The notes: generated by a model not told the origin, from the sequence alone. DNA of 64,000 bases from an uncultured Oscillospiraceae bacterium (GCA_910587285.1 CAJULM010000001.1:62001-126000), one strand, 5' to 3'. Numbered from the stretch's first letter, positions 49,140 through 59,254 are shown. Numbers and translations are program-made.

Positions 49140-52100
49140 ATGCTTGACTTTTTGATCGACCTGTTGACGCCGATATTCGTATCCATGGGCGCCAGCGCGG
49201 CGGATGTGGCAAACTATGTCCGCGCGGCGGGCGGCTATGTGTACGCCATCCTGGGCATCATCGCGGCGGTGATTGTTGTTATGGTGGCCGCCCAATTCGT
49301 GGCCAAAAAGGGCACCCGCCACGTGGTGCGTTGGACCGGCGCCCTGGCCGGTGTGCTGGCCATCGTCCTGGTGGTCAACCTGGTGTGCTTCGGCCCCATG
49401 TACGGCATGGTCTCCGGCGTGCTCAACGCCTCCAAGGCGGAGATTTCCGACGATGTGGTGGCCAACTCCCTGGCCGTGGTGCAGGAGACCGGCGAGGAGG
49501 GCATGGTGCTGCTGAAAAATGACGGCCTGCTTCCGCTGGGCTCCGATGTGTCGGCGCTGAACGTGTTCGGCTGGGCCTCCGCCCATCCGGTGTTCAGCGG
49601 AACCGGCTCCGCCGCCAGCGGCGACGCCAGCATTCCTCAGACCGACATCATCACCTCCTTGAATGAGGCGGGCTTTTCCACCAATGAAACCCTGACCAAG
49701 ATGTACGCCGACTACGGAAAAGACTATTGGGGAGGAGACCGCCCGGTTATCAATATGACCACCCAGGACTGGTCCCTGCCTGAGCCCACCGCGGAATACT
49801 ACACTTCCGGCGTTATGAGCTCCGCCACGGCCTTCTCCGACACGGCGGTCATCGTCATCGCCCGTAGCGGCGGCGAAAACGCCGACCTGCCCTCCGACAT
49901 GAAGGCGGTTATCGACGGCACTTTTGACGTGACCCTCACCGGCGCGGTGCAGGAATCCGTGGCCCACAACTATAACAGCACCCGGGCCACCTTCTACAAC
50001 AACACCAAGGAATACGACGAGTTCAGCGAAGGTGACCACTACCTCCAGCTGTCTCAAAGCGAGAAAAACCTGGTGGACACCGTCTGCTCCAGCTTTGACA
50101 AGGTCATCGTGGTCATCAACGCCAACAACGTCATGGAGCTGGGCTGGGTGGAGGATTACGAGCAGATCGGCGCGGTAATCCTGGCCCCAGGCACCGGCGC
50201 GTCCGGCATGAAAGCCCTGGGAGAAATCCTCAACGGCACGGTCAACCCCTCGGGCAAGACGGTGGACACCTACCCGTACGATCTGACCGCCGCCCCCAAC
50301 TGGAATCACACCGGCAACTCGGGCAACCATCTCTACACCAACGTGGGCGACCTGACCAAGCAGCTGGCCCGCCTCGACAACACCTTCAACGGCGTTATCT
50401 CCTTCACCGACTACGTGGAAAGCATTTATATGGGTTACAAATTCTACGAGACGGCGGCCGAGGAGGACCTCATTGACTTTGACAAAACGGTGCAGTATCC
50501 CTTTGGCTACGGCCTGAGCTACACCAGCTTCTCTCAGGAAATCACCTCCTTCAATCAGTCCGGGGACTATGCGGAGGTGGAGGTCACCGTAACCAACACC
50601 GGCAGCGTGGCCGGAAAGGACGTGGTGGAGCTGTACTACACCCCACCCTACACCAACGGCGGCATTGAGAAGGCAAGCGTCAACCTCATCGACTTCGGCA
50701 AGACCGGCCTGCTGGAGCCCGGCGCATCCGAGACAGTGTCCTTCCGCATCGCGCTGGAGGATATGGCCTCCTACGACTCCTCGTGCATCATAACCGCCAA
50801 CGGCGGTTATGTGCTGGAGGCAGGGGAGTACGCCCTCTCCATCCGCTCCGACTCTCACACTGTGATCGATGAGCGCACCTTCACCTTGAGCGTAGACAAG
50901 GATTTTAGCGGCTCGGGCCGCTCCGGCGACCATACCGCCCCTGTGAACCGGTTTGACTACATGGAGAGCGGCCATCCCACCCTGTCCCGAAAGGACGGCT
51001 TCGCCAACTATGACGCGGCTGTCGCCGCTCCCGGAGAGCAGGAGTTCGAGCTGAGCAAGGAGCAGCAGAACGCCATCCGAAAGATCTCGGTGGTAAAGTA
51101 CGATCCCACCGATCATGACAACCCCGACGATGCCATGCCCACCACCGGAGCCAAGGGCAGCCTGAAACTGGCTGATTTGGCGGGTAAGGGCTACGACGAT
51201 GCCAACTGGGAGAAGCTGTTGAATCAGATGTCCATCGAGGACATGACCACCCTCATCAACACCGGCGGCTGGCAGACTGCAGCCATCGACTCGGTGGGCA
51301 AAGTAGCCACCTCCGACTGCGACGGCCCCTCCGGCCTGTCCAACTACGTCACCGGCTCCAACGGCACCCAGTTCCCCACCGAGGTTCTCATGGCACAGAC
51401 CTGGAGCAAGGAGATGGCGGAAAAGATTGGCGACGCCCTGGGCCAAGAGTTCGCCAATGCCAACAACTACGGCTGGTATGGCCCCGCCATGAACCTGCAC
51501 CGCTCCGCCTTCTCCGGCCGAAACTTTGAGTATTACTCCGAGGACGCGGTGCTGTCCGGCCTGTTTGCCTCTAAAGAGGTGAACGGCGCGGCCAAATATG
51601 GCGTGTACTCCTACATCAAGCACTTCGCCGCCAACGACCAGGAGACCAACCGCACCGCTTTCCTGCTGACCTACATGACGGAGCAGACCTTCCGGGAGAC
51701 CTGCCTGAAGCCCTTCGAGATGGTAGTGAAAAACTTTGATTTTGACCACTACGTCATGGGCATGATGACCGCCTACAACTGGCTGGGCACCGTACCCGCC
51801 ATCAGCAGCTATGAGCTGCTCACCGACGTGCTGAGGGGCGAGTGGGGCTTTAAGGGCGTGGTGATCTCCGATTACAACGGCTCCTACGGCTTTGAGATTA
51901 CCGACGCCGCCATCCGCGCAGGCAACGACCTGATGCTGGGCTACGGTATGGCGGAGAGCAACAAGCTGGAGGACACTGATTCCGCCACCTGCGTGCTGGC
52001 CATGCGGCAGGCCTGCAAAAACATCCTGTACACCGTGGCCAACAGCGGCTACTATGCCGATGAGGCTTCGGCCCAGGGCGGTATGAGCGGCATGGCCAAG

Positions 52101-52205
52101 ATGTTTATCCTGGTGGACGTGGCCGCTGTCGCGCTGGCGCTGGGTATTGAGGCGCTGGTGGTGGTCCGCTGGATGAAGAAACGCAGGGAATCCACCTCCG
52201 CGTGA
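49140..52205 (+). CDS. Circularly permuted GH3 glycosidase anchored by helices at both ends
   Basis: 1021 residues. Two N-terminal helices (YVYAILGIIAAVIVVMVAAQF, LAGVLAIVLVVNLVCF), then the GH3 C-terminal sandwich (EEGMVLLKNDGLLPL, YPFGYGLSYTSF) and a fibronectin-III-like domain (VEVTVTNTGSVAGKDVVELY). The GH3 barrel comes last (DGPSGLSNY, YIKHFAANDQETNR, GVVISDYNGSYG with the nucleophile Asp). A final helix (ILVDVAAVALALGIEALVVV) with a basic tail closes it. The order is reversed from most GH3; permuted forms are known in Clostridia and Ruminococcus. Helices at both ends are unusual. GGAGGGAT precedes the ATG. Confidence 0.87.
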   Translation: MLDFLIDLLTPIFVSMGASAADVANYVRAAGGYVYAILGIIAAVIVVMVAAQFVAKKGTRHVVRWTGALAGVLAIVLVVNLVCFGPMYGMVSGVLNASKAEISDDVVANSLAVVQETGEEGMVLLKNDGLLPLGSDVSALNVFGWASAHPVFSGTGSAASGDASIPQTDIITSLNEAGFSTNETLTKMYADYGKDYWGGDRPVINMTTQDWSLPEPTAEYYTSGVMSSATAFSDTAVIVIARSGGENADLPSDMKAVIDGTFDVTLTGAVQESVAHNYNSTRATFYNNTKEYDEFSEGDHYLQLSQSEKNLVDTVCSSFDKVIVVINANNVMELGWVEDYEQIGAVILAPGTGASGMKALGEILNGTVNPSGKTVDTYPYDLTAAPNWNHTGNSGNHLYTNVGDLTKQLARLDNTFNGVISFTDYVESIYMGYKFYETAAEEDLIDFDKTVQYPFGYGLSYTSFSQEITSFNQSGDYAEVEVTVTNTGSVAGKDVVELYYTPPYTNGGIEKASVNLIDFGKTGLLEPGASETVSFRIALEDMASYDSSCIITANGGYVLEAGEYALSIRSDSHTVIDERTFTLSVDKDFSGSGRSGDHTAPVNRFDYMESGHPTLSRKDGFANYDAAVAAPGEQEFELSKEQQNAIRKISVVKYDPTDHDNPDDAMPTTGAKGSLKLADLAGKGYDDANWEKLLNQMSIEDMTTLINTGGWQTAAIDSVGKVATSDCDGPSGLSNYVTGSNGTQFPTEVLMAQTWSKEMAEKIGDALGQEFANANNYGWYGPAMNLHRSAFSGRNFEYYSEDAVLSGLFASKEVNGAAKYGVYSYIKHFAANDQETNRTAFLLTYMTEQTFRETCLKPFEMVVKNFDFDHYVMGMMTAYNWLGTVPAISSYELLTDVLRGEWGFKGVVISDYNGSYGFEITDAAIRAGNDLMLGYGMAESNKLEDTDSATCVLAMRQACKNILYTVANSGYYADEASAQGGMSGMAKMFILVDVAAVALALGIEALVVVRWMKKRRESTSA

Positions 52206-52309
52206 TCGTATCGCTGCTCCACCCGCAAGTGCAGCCCAATTCTATTTGTTCATCACCGGTGTTCCGGTCGATGATACAGGGTGGTCCGTAACATACCACC
52301 CAACTCCTC

Positions 52310-52345
52310 AGGGGCCGGCCTATGGTCGGCCCCTTCACTTTTTTC
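52310..52345 (+). terminator. Terminator of the GH3 operon
   Basis: 11-bp stem with a G-U pair (52310-52320 / 52324-52334) and a T-rich tail. The rest of 52206-52376 has no gene; a 7-bp GGGTGGT/ACCACCC inverted repeat lies near 52280-52301. Confidence 0.8.
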
Positions 52346-52376
52346 AAATACCATGCAGCCATCTTTCCTGTTCGCT

Positions 52377-53897
52377 TTACTCCTCTATGGAGCCCCTCTG
52401 TGTGAGCAGCCTTTTTAGAAAACTCATCTCAGGTGTCTTCCAGTAAATGGCCAGGAATGCTGCATTCGGTAGCGCCGCACACAGCAGCACCCTCCATGCG
52501 AAGCCCAGTATCCCGCCTCCCATTATCCCACATAGCAGTTTGGTCGCCGCCCCAACGGTAGTGGTCACTGCCAGATGGAGCAGATAACGGATAAAATATT
52601 CGTGGGCCGGTTGCTCCAATCCATGCTGGTACAATCCCAGCGGCTCAATCCAAAATGGCATGGACGCTGTGCTGATCAGCGTTCCTGCCAGGATGCCGGT
52701 GATTCCCCACCGTCGTGCCAGGACAATGGATACCGCCAGATTTACCAGCGCCTCAAAGATGGATTTATAGCGTTCATCCCAAAATAGGCCCATCACGCTC
52801 TTGGTGTTTGCCACCGGCACCCGCATACTGGTCATATAGAAATTCACCACGATCAGCAGCACCGTCTCAAGGGAAAGCCGATAACCCTTTCCCAGCCACA
52901 AATCAATGAATGGGTCATAGAGGCACCACAGGCAGATGCTCATCCACCCGAATAGCCACGCCGCGCAGAAATTAAGGCGGCGAAAGGCCGTCCGCTTCTC
53001 CTCCAGCCCCGCTGTGGCGGTCAGATTCCCCAATGCGGGCATGACGGCGTTGGATATCGCGTTGATCACCACCGTTAAAAGTCCTCGGATCATCACATAG
53101 TTAGAGTACAGTCCGGTTGTCTCGATCCCTACGAATTTGGAAATAAGAAAGTTGTCCGTGCTGAACACCGCCACGGCCCCCACCCGGTGGAGGATCATGG
53201 CTCCCACGTTCCGGCGGATATCCCCCAGCACCTTCGCCGGAACAGAACGAACCCCTCCCTCCCGCAGAAATGGATACAGCCGGCCGGTCTCGACCGAGAT
53301 CACCGCGTTCTGCACCAGGGTGGCGGCAATGGCGATGCACAGGTAATACACGTAACTATGCGTTAACAGCAACGCCGCGACCTGGGCCCCCGTGGCAAGC
53401 AAGGCCACGATGGCGCGGACTGCGGCGTCAATATATTTTTTCTGATATACAAACAGCAGCGTAGATTTATAGGACCAAAAATATGACACGCCGGTATTGA
53501 CTACGGTTAAAGCGTAGATCAAAGGGATATTCGGGATGCTCTCCGGCATCTCCTTCACAAAGAGGTCCAAAAATGGCGTCAGAGCGAGCCCCGCCGCCAG
53601 TACCGCCCAACCCACCACATGGTAAACCCGGCGGTACAGCCGGACCAGGGACTTGATGAGCTCCGTATCCTCCTGGGCTACAGGGCGATACAGGCTGTAC
53701 GTAATGGATACGCCAAAGCCCAGCTCCGCCAACGAGAGCATCGACAGGATATCTGCAAACAACCCGTTAAGACCCAGGTACTCCTTTCCCATAGCGATGA
53801 CAAACACCCGGCGAGAGACAAACTTCAGTGCGGCTATGAGCAGTTCGCTGGCCAAGATAAATTTCAGATTTTTTCTGATATGCTTCGTTGCGTCCAT
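52377..53897 (-). CDS. Polysaccharide flippase (Wzx-like, MOP superfamily)
   Basis: 506 residues with ~12-14 membrane helices. The N-terminal LKFVSRRVFVIAMGKEYLGLNGLFADILSMLSLAELGFG (only part conserved) is the pattern of the Firmicutes Wzx-like transporters: basic start, EYLGLNGLF, LAELGFG. It should move lipid-linked repeat units across the membrane. Last gene of the exopolysaccharide operon, 9 nt from the upstream glycosyltransferase. Confidence 0.88.
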   Translation of the reverse strand: MDATKHIRKNLKFILASELLIAALKFVSRRVFVIAMGKEYLGLNGLFADILSMLSLAELGFGVSITYSLYRPVAQEDTELIKSLVRLYRRVYHVVGWAVLAAGLALTPFLDLFVKEMPESIPNIPLIYALTVVNTGVSYFWSYKSTLLFVYQKKYIDAAVRAIVALLATGAQVAALLLTHSYVYYLCIAIAATLVQNAVISVETGRLYPFLREGGVRSVPAKVLGDIRRNVGAMILHRVGAVAVFSTDNFLISKFVGIETTGLYSNYVMIRGLLTVVINAISNAVMPALGNLTATAGLEEKRTAFRRLNFCAAWLFGWMSICLWCLYDPFIDLWLGKGYRLSLETVLLIVVNFYMTSMRVPVANTKSVMGLFWDERYKSIFEALVNLAVSIVLARRWGITGILAGTLISTASMPFWIEPLGLYQHGLEQPAHEYFIRYLLHLAVTTTVGAATKLLCGIMGGGILGFAWRVLLCAALPNAAFLAIYWKTPEMSFLKRLLTQRGSIEE

Positions 53898-53906
53898 TTG
53901 GCTTCC

Positions 53907-54896
53907 TCACTCCACCCCCGGCTTCAGCCCCTTGATTTGTCCGTAAACAGTGGCTGCCGCCCAGAAGACCGCCTCGTTGGCCCTCAGGGCCAGCACCGCC
54001 ACCGCCGTTCTTTTCTCTCGGCACAGGACCAACGCCCTCCGGCTAAAGTGACGGCGGGTATAGTCCCGGAACCGCTCCAAATACTCCCAAAGAGGCCCGT
54101 CCGTACCGTCCTCTACCGCCTGCATGGCCAGCCGTACCCCGGTGTCCAGCGCCAGCAGCTTCCAGCAGCACACCGTCTCGTGAGAAAACCAGGCGGGTGC
54201 GTCGGAACAGATATCGTCCAGCACTGACAGCACAGTACACCTCTTTTTGTTCACCCCGCTGTTGATGAGACTGCCCTTCCGGTAGACATAGTGGTACAGC
54301 CGGCGGGGGATGTAGCTGACTCGCTCCACCCGCTTGAGCAGTTGATAGAAAAACAGAAGGTCCTCACAGCATAGGGCCTCCTCACTAAAAGGCGTTTCTT
54401 TCACCAGCGACATGGGGTAAAGCTTACCCCACACTGTCCACAAAAAAGAAGTGCGCTGGGCCAGGCATTGAACCGTCTCCTCCCGGGAATAGACGGCGGC
54501 GGGCCCCTCCGTCAACCCCATCCCCTCGTCCCCGCACACGGAAATGTCCGCCCCGGTCTCCAGATGGCTGCGGTACAGCTCTACCAACAGTTCCGACTCC
54601 ACATAGTCATCGGAGTCAATAAAAACAGCAAAGTCCCCCGATGCCCTGGCCACTCCCGCGTTTCGGGCCGCGGACGGCCCTCGGTTGGCCGGCATACGCA
54701 CATACTGAAATCGCCCGTCCTTGGCCGTCCAGTCTTGACAAATTTTTTCTCCACCGTCGGTGGACGCATCGTCCACCAGGATGGCTTCCATATTGGGATA
54801 GGTCTGGGCCGCGATGGAACCCAGGCATCGTTCCAGATACGGCTCCACGTTATACACTGGCACAATCACACTGATCTTTGGGCATTTTTGCCCCAT
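53907..54896 (-). CDS. Family 2 glycosyltransferase
   Basis: 329 residues. GT-A motifs: ISVIVPVYNVEPYLERCLGS, ILVDDASTDGG, NRGPSAARNAGVARASG and VFIDSDDYVE (DxD). C-terminal region lacks a strong membrane helix. It is a close paralogue of the next gene (RRLYHYVYRKGSLINSGVNKKRCT against VLYHYVNREGSQMHSGMSARKCT). ATG at 54894-54896 has AGGTGAG upstream. It should add one sugar to the lipid-linked repeat. Confidence 0.88.
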   Translation of the reverse strand: MGQKCPKISVIVPVYNVEPYLERCLGSIAAQTYPNMEAILVDDASTDGGEKICQDWTAKDGRFQYVRMPANRGPSAARNAGVARASGDFAVFIDSDDYVESELLVELYRSHLETGADISVCGDEGMGLTEGPAAVYSREETVQCLAQRTSFLWTVWGKLYPMSLVKETPFSEEALCCEDLLFFYQLLKRVERVSYIPRRLYHYVYRKGSLINSGVNKKRCTVLSVLDDICSDAPAWFSHETVCCWKLLALDTGVRLAMQAVEDGTDGPLWEYLERFRDYTRRHFSRRALVLCREKRTAVAVLALRANEAVFWAAATVYGQIKGLKPGVE

Positions 54897-54901
54897 ACTT
54901 C

Positions 54902-55873
54902 TCACCTGCCCCTCAACTCTTTTAAGCGCAGAAAGACGGCGGCGGTTCCCCGGAACACCGCCGCACCCGCACACAGCGCCAACACCGCTGCCGCATCCTT
55001 TTTGGATGGAAATAGGAACAGGGCTCGCCAGCTAAAATGACGACGGGCATCATCCCGAAGCCGTCTCAAATAAGCACAGACATCCCCATCCTCCGCCCCC
55101 GCCTTTACCGCCAGCATAGCCATGCACCGGTTAGTCTCCAGCGCCAACCGCCGGAAGTGGGGTTCGGCCTCCGGAAATTGGGTGGCAGCGTCCCGGCAGA
55201 CCACCTCCTGAACCGCGAGAGCGGTGCATTTGCGCGCGCTCATGCCGCTGTGCATTTGGCTCCCCTCCCGGTTGACGTAATGATAGAGCACGTCAGGGAT
55301 ATAGCTCACTTTGCCCGAGCGTTTGAGCGCTTGATAGAGAAATAACAAATCCTCGCTGTAAAAGACATTTTCATCAAAGGGACACGACCGGGCCAAATCC
55401 GTGCGGTAGAGCTTTCCCCACGGCACATGGTTGAACGGCGAACCTTTGGCCAGACAGCACACCGCCTCTACCCTGGAATAGCTCCGGGCCGGGCCGATTT
55501 CCAGTCGAATGCCGTCCGCCCCGCAGGCGCTGATATCCGCGCCATTCCGGGTCAGGCTGCAGTGCAGTCTTTCCAGCAGACCAGGTTCCACATAGTCGTC
55601 CGCGTCCACAAAGGAGATAAACGCCCCCGCCGCCTGCCTCACGCCCACATTCCGGGCGACGGACGGCCCACGGTTGGCGGAGAGGCGCACATATTGAAAC
55701 CGCCCGTCCCGCTCCGCATACTCCCGGCACACCTGGTCGCTGCCGTCAGAGGAACCATCGTCCACCAGGATAATCTCCACATGGGGATAGGTTTGGGCCG
55801 CCAGGGAGTTCAAGCACTGGCGCAGATAGGGTCCGGCGTTATATACCGGCACCACCACGCTGATCAGTTCCAT
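54902..55873 (-). CDS. Family 2 glycosyltransferase (paralogue)
   Basis: 323 residues: ISVVVPVYNAGPYLRQCLNS, ILVDDGSSDGSDQ, NRGPSVARNVGVRQAAG and SFVDADDYVE. It shares ~50% by eye with its neighbour over the whole length, so the pair arose by duplication. The ATG at 55873 overlaps the end of the GT4 gene by 10 nt. Confidence 0.88.
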   Translation of the reverse strand: MELISVVVPVYNAGPYLRQCLNSLAAQTYPHVEIILVDDGSSDGSDQVCREYAERDGRFQYVRLSANRGPSVARNVGVRQAAGAFISFVDADDYVEPGLLERLHCSLTRNGADISACGADGIRLEIGPARSYSRVEAVCCLAKGSPFNHVPWGKLYRTDLARSCPFDENVFYSEDLLFLYQALKRSGKVSYIPDVLYHYVNREGSQMHSGMSARKCTALAVQEVVCRDAATQFPEAEPHFRRLALETNRCMAMLAVKAGAEDGDVCAYLRRLRDDARRHFSWRALFLFPSKKDAAAVLALCAGAAVFRGTAAVFLRLKELRGR

Positions 55874-56943
55874 CTCTCCGCCTCTCCTTCCGCCGCCAAG
55901 CGATAATACTCCGCCAGCTTTCGGTGCATTTCCTGAATGCTGAACAGCGCCTCCGCCCGCGCTCTGTTGTAGGCAGACATCTCTCTCAGCAGCTCCACAT
56001 TCCCCCCGCACTTCAGCAGGGCCTGGGCCAGAGCGGAAATGTCGCCCGGCTCCACCAGGATTCCGCTCTCCGGCGTAACCGCCTCCGGAATGGCGCCCAC
56101 AGTGGTGCCGACTATGGCCTTACCCGCCGCCATCCCCTCCAGAACGGCCATGGGCAAACCCTCATGGTAAGATGGCAGAACGACAGCGGCGGCATTTTTC
56201 AGCAGCTCCAGCTTTTTTTCCCTGTCCGCCCACCCCAGCACCGTGATGTGACTCTCCAGTCCTTTTTCCGCCACCTGGGCCCGAATCTGCTCCACCTCGC
56301 CGTCCCCCGCCATAGTGATGGACAACGCCGGATTTTGACTTACAGCCAGCGCCACCGCTTCCACCAGATCATAGGCTCCCTTCCGTGCCCCCAGGCGGCC
56401 CAGCATAACAAAGGAATCCGGGTGCTCCGCCGGGTCGGAGACTGCCCCTTGAAGGCTGGCAGCGTCTACACCGTTGTGCAGTACCTGGCAGGTCCCGGTT
56501 TGGAACCGCTCCTCCAGCGATTGACGCCAGCCCTCCGACAGCGCCAACACCAGGTCCGCCCGATGAAAAAGCCAGTTCACAACCTGTTTCCTCCAGCCCC
56601 TCAAGCCGTCGTAAAAATCCAAAAACTCTGCTCCGTGTATGTGGATAACGGCCTTTTTCCCCGCCCGCTTGATTTTACGCAGATAGAGCGCCTTGCGGAA
56701 CGCGCTGCCCCTTTCTGCGGTGTGCAAATGAAACAGGTCATATTTTCGATAACACATCAAAAAGCGGAGGTACGCATAGGCGCAGTACATCAGCCGCTGA
56801 AGCAGGCTGCCGTCTATGTAGGACGCAAAGGTATCAATGTCAAACTCCCCGTTTAGTGTGCTGCTCTCCCGGATGCCCCGGATGACTGCCGCCATCCCGC
56901 CTCGTGAGCCCGTCTCGCTTGGCCCGATCACCAAGATTTTCAT
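55864..56943 (-). CDS. Family 4 glycosyltransferase
   Basis: 359 residues. N-terminal PSETGSRGGMAAVIRGI, HIHGAEFLDFYDGLRGW, then the GT-B donor half: VMLGRLGARKGAYDLVEAV, ITVLGWADREKKLELLKNA, SYHEGLPMAVLEGMAAGKAIVG and the EX7E-type acid pair. It adds a sugar to the repeat unit using a nucleotide-sugar donor. Confidence 0.9.
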   Translation of the reverse strand: MKILVIGPSETGSRGGMAAVIRGIRESSTLNGEFDIDTFASYIDGSLLQRLMYCAYAYLRFLMCYRKYDLFHLHTAERGSAFRKALYLRKIKRAGKKAVIHIHGAEFLDFYDGLRGWRKQVVNWLFHRADLVLALSEGWRQSLEERFQTGTCQVLHNGVDAASLQGAVSDPAEHPDSFVMLGRLGARKGAYDLVEAVALAVSQNPALSITMAGDGEVEQIRAQVAEKGLESHITVLGWADREKKLELLKNAAAVVLPSYHEGLPMAVLEGMAAGKAIVGTTVGAIPEAVTPESGILVEPGDISALAQALLKCGGNVELLREMSAYNRARAEALFSIQEMHRKLAEYYRLAAEGEAERWN

Positions 56944-56958
56944 GCTATTCTCTCCTGT

Positions 56959-57438
56959 CTATAATGTGCGAAAAAAATTATTTAGCGCCGAGGAAAACGC
57001 CTCTGTATTGGAACAAAACCGGTTAAACCGATGGTTCCGGACCCACCGCAGCGCCTCGGCCAGCCGCTCCATCTCCAGACAGGCATAGACTAAATTCATC
57101 GCGTGGAGCTGCCGCGTCAGCTCCAGCTGGTGGTCGTCCACGTGCTCCCCATACCGGGCCAGCCGAGGGACCGCCACGGTTTTTTTCCCCCTCTTGGCCG
57201 CTTCCACCATGGTACCCGCACCGCCGTGGGTAATGAGCACATCGCACCTCTCCAATAGGTCGCTAAATTCCTCCCGGCCGTAAAACGCCCGGCAGTGGCA
57301 GAAGCGGGGAGCGTACCTGCTGTGCCCTGTCTGGACAATGACTTTCTCTGTGATCACTCGGTTTTCCACTATTTGGTCCACCTGCTTGAGCAAACGGTCA
57401 AAGGGAAATTTTTGAGATCCAACCGTTACAAATATCAT
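56959..57438 (-). CDS. PssE/Alg13-like glycosyltransferase catalytic subunit
   Basis: 159 residues matching the GT28 C-terminal half: MIFVTVGSQKFPFDRLLK, and LITHGGAGTMVEAAKRGKKT, the UDP-sugar site. Such proteins act with a membrane-bound Alg14/PssD partner, encoded directly upstream. In streptococci and rhizobia the pair adds the second sugar to the lipid carrier. Confidence 0.9.
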   Translation of the reverse strand: MIFVTVGSQKFPFDRLLKQVDQIVENRVITEKVIVQTGHSRYAPRFCHCRAFYGREEFSDLLERCDVLITHGGAGTMVEAAKRGKKTVAVPRLARYGEHVDDHQLELTRQLHAMNLVYACLEMERLAEALRWVRNHRFNRFCSNTEAFSSALNNFFRTL

Positions 57439-57447
57439 GGCTCTCCC

Positions 57448-57918
57448 TCAATATACACCGCCCTCATACAGGGCATCTGGATAGTGCTCCCGTAGCTCAG
57501 GCCACTGGATGTAAAACCGATGTGCAAAACGGTAGAGGAGCTTCCCTGTCCGGGTAGGGGTATTCACCTTCGCGTAGGACTCGATGAACACCAGCTTCGC
57601 CCCCAACCCCCGGGCCAACAGGCACAGGGGGACAGTGCCCAACGCCCCGGTGCACACCACTGCATCCGGGCGCTCCATCAGACAGATCACCAGGGAGCGC
57701 AGCGCGTTCACCGCCAGCCGGGGCAGACAGCCCCACTCCCTCCGGTTCACCTGAAGCAGATAGCGGCACCTAAGGCCGTCCAGCGCCGCAGTGTACGCCG
57801 TTTTTTCCGTCACAATGAAGCTATCGTACTGTTCCATCAGAGGGCGGAGGATGAGTAACTCCTCCAAATGGCCCCCCGATGATGCTGCAAAGCAAAGCTT
57901 TGGCTGTTTTCGTCTCAA
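57448..57918 (-). CDS. PssD/Alg14-like glycosyltransferase membrane subunit
   Basis: 156 residues: LCFAASSGGHLEELLILRPL, VCTGALGTVPLCLLARGLGAK and FIESYAKVNTPTRTGKLLY, all hallmarks of PssD/Alg14. It recruits PssE to the membrane. Overlaps the Wzy gene by 4 nt; 9 nt before pssE. Confidence 0.9.
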   Translation of the reverse strand: MRRKQPKLCFAASSGGHLEELLILRPLMEQYDSFIVTEKTAYTAALDGLRCRYLLQVNRREWGCLPRLAVNALRSLVICLMERPDAVVCTGALGTVPLCLLARGLGAKLVFIESYAKVNTPTRTGKLLYRFAHRFYIQWPELREHYPDALYEGGVY

Positions 57919-59225
57919 ATGGGGTCACCTCCCGCCTCCGAGCCGCTTTGGAACGCCGGCGCCTCCCCACCCTGACGCCTCCATTCGGCGCAGCGTTCTT
58001 CCAGAGCGGCCTGAGCCTGGGCATCCAGGCCACAGGCCATGGGCACCAATGCACAGGCAATCATGGTATACGGATAATAGATAGCGTTGTCGGTGGCATA
58101 CAGCACAAAGCTGTAAACACAGATCCCCAAAAACAGGCAACCCGCGTCAGCGCCGCCCTGTCGGAACCAGTACCGCAGGCGGGCGATCAACCAACCCCAC
58201 AGCCACACCCAGTACCCCACGAAGCCGATGTTCATATACATCCGCAGGAAATCATTGTGAATGGGCATCAGGTCCTGGCTGGGGGTTTGATAAACCGTGC
58301 CGGAGGCCCAGTCCACAAAGCGCTCAAATCCGGTCCCTCGTCCCATATAGGTGAAGGAGATATCATAATAGGGCTCTAAATTGGCAAACATCTTCACCCT
58401 GCCCATGGTGTTGATTTGCAGCTGCTCCTCTAAATACGCAAAGAGGCCGTAACGAATCCCCGCAATGTAAAGGAAGCTGACAATCATCATCGCCACAGCG
58501 GCGCACAGCGCCGTCTGCCGCGCCGCCTTCTCCGGCAGCAGCCGCAGAAGAAAAGCCACTGTAAAACTTAGAGCGATGGCGGGAATGCCAATCCGCTTCA
58601 GCCCCACCAGGAAAAAGAAAGTAATCAGCCCCAACCATAGAAGCGGACGGGGAGACCGCTTCCAGTTCAGCAATAGATAGAGTAGGAACGGGCCAAAGGC
58701 AAACGTGATATCATGGCTCTCCAGCCGAACCATCAGGGGACCGGTCTCCCTACTGAACGTGATCACCAGGGCGCAAAGCTCCTGTAAAAATTGGCTCAGC
58801 CCTCCCTCCTGGATAACCACCAAGACGCTGAGGAAATTTGCCGCGCACATGGCTCCCAGGCAGTACCAAATTCCTTTTTCCCCGAACAGGTACAGCGTGG
58901 CGGCGGCCACCAGCACCGAGAGCAGTTGGGGAACAATCATGCTCACGCCGTTGATCACCGCCACGCTGCCTACCCCGGAGCTCACCCAAATAATAGCGGA
59001 GAACACGAGAGGAATCAGAAAGGGAAGCGCCTGGATGATGGCGTGGCGGGTCAGAACCATAACCCGGCCCAACCGCACAGTCACGATGAAATTCAACAGC
59101 GCCAGGAACACGATCCCCAACGCGCAGGGATTCTTGAGGCTGAGCTCTATGCCCCCGATGGAAAAATAGGCATCCTGCAAAAAGAACATGGCCACGGCCA
59201 GAGCCGTGTAAGTCACGGGAATCAA
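57915..59225 (-). CDS. Wzy-type polysaccharide polymerase
   Basis: A 436-residue protein with ~10-11 membrane helices and one large external loop (~270-330) ending in IHNDFLRMYMNIGFVGYW, the Wzy/WaaL signature region. It should join flipped repeat units. Sequence conservation in this family is low, so the call rests on topology, the loop motif and the operon. The C-terminal ~35 residues are cytoplasmic and polar. Confidence 0.82.
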   Translation of the reverse strand: MIPVTYTALAVAMFFLQDAYFSIGGIELSLKNPCALGIVFLALLNFIVTVRLGRVMVLTRHAIIQALPFLIPLVFSAIIWVSSGVGSVAVINGVSMIVPQLLSVLVAAATLYLFGEKGIWYCLGAMCAANFLSVLVVIQEGGLSQFLQELCALVITFSRETGPLMVRLESHDITFAFGPFLLYLLLNWKRSPRPLLWLGLITFFFLVGLKRIGIPAIALSFTVAFLLRLLPEKAARQTALCAAVAMMIVSFLYIAGIRYGLFAYLEEQLQINTMGRVKMFANLEPYYDISFTYMGRGTGFERFVDWASGTVYQTPSQDLMPIHNDFLRMYMNIGFVGYWVWLWGWLIARLRYWFRQGGADAGCLFLGICVYSFVLYATDNAIYYPYTMIACALVPMACGLDAQAQAALEERCAEWRRQGGEAPAFQSGSEAGGDPI

Positions 59226-59254
59226 TCCTCAACGCCTCCCTTCTGCCAGACCGC

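Noticed and set aside
52206..52376. Mobile element boundary between the GH3 operon and the exopolysaccharide operon
   Set aside because: Only a terminator and a short inverted repeat are visible; no transposase, integrase, tRNA or direct repeats.
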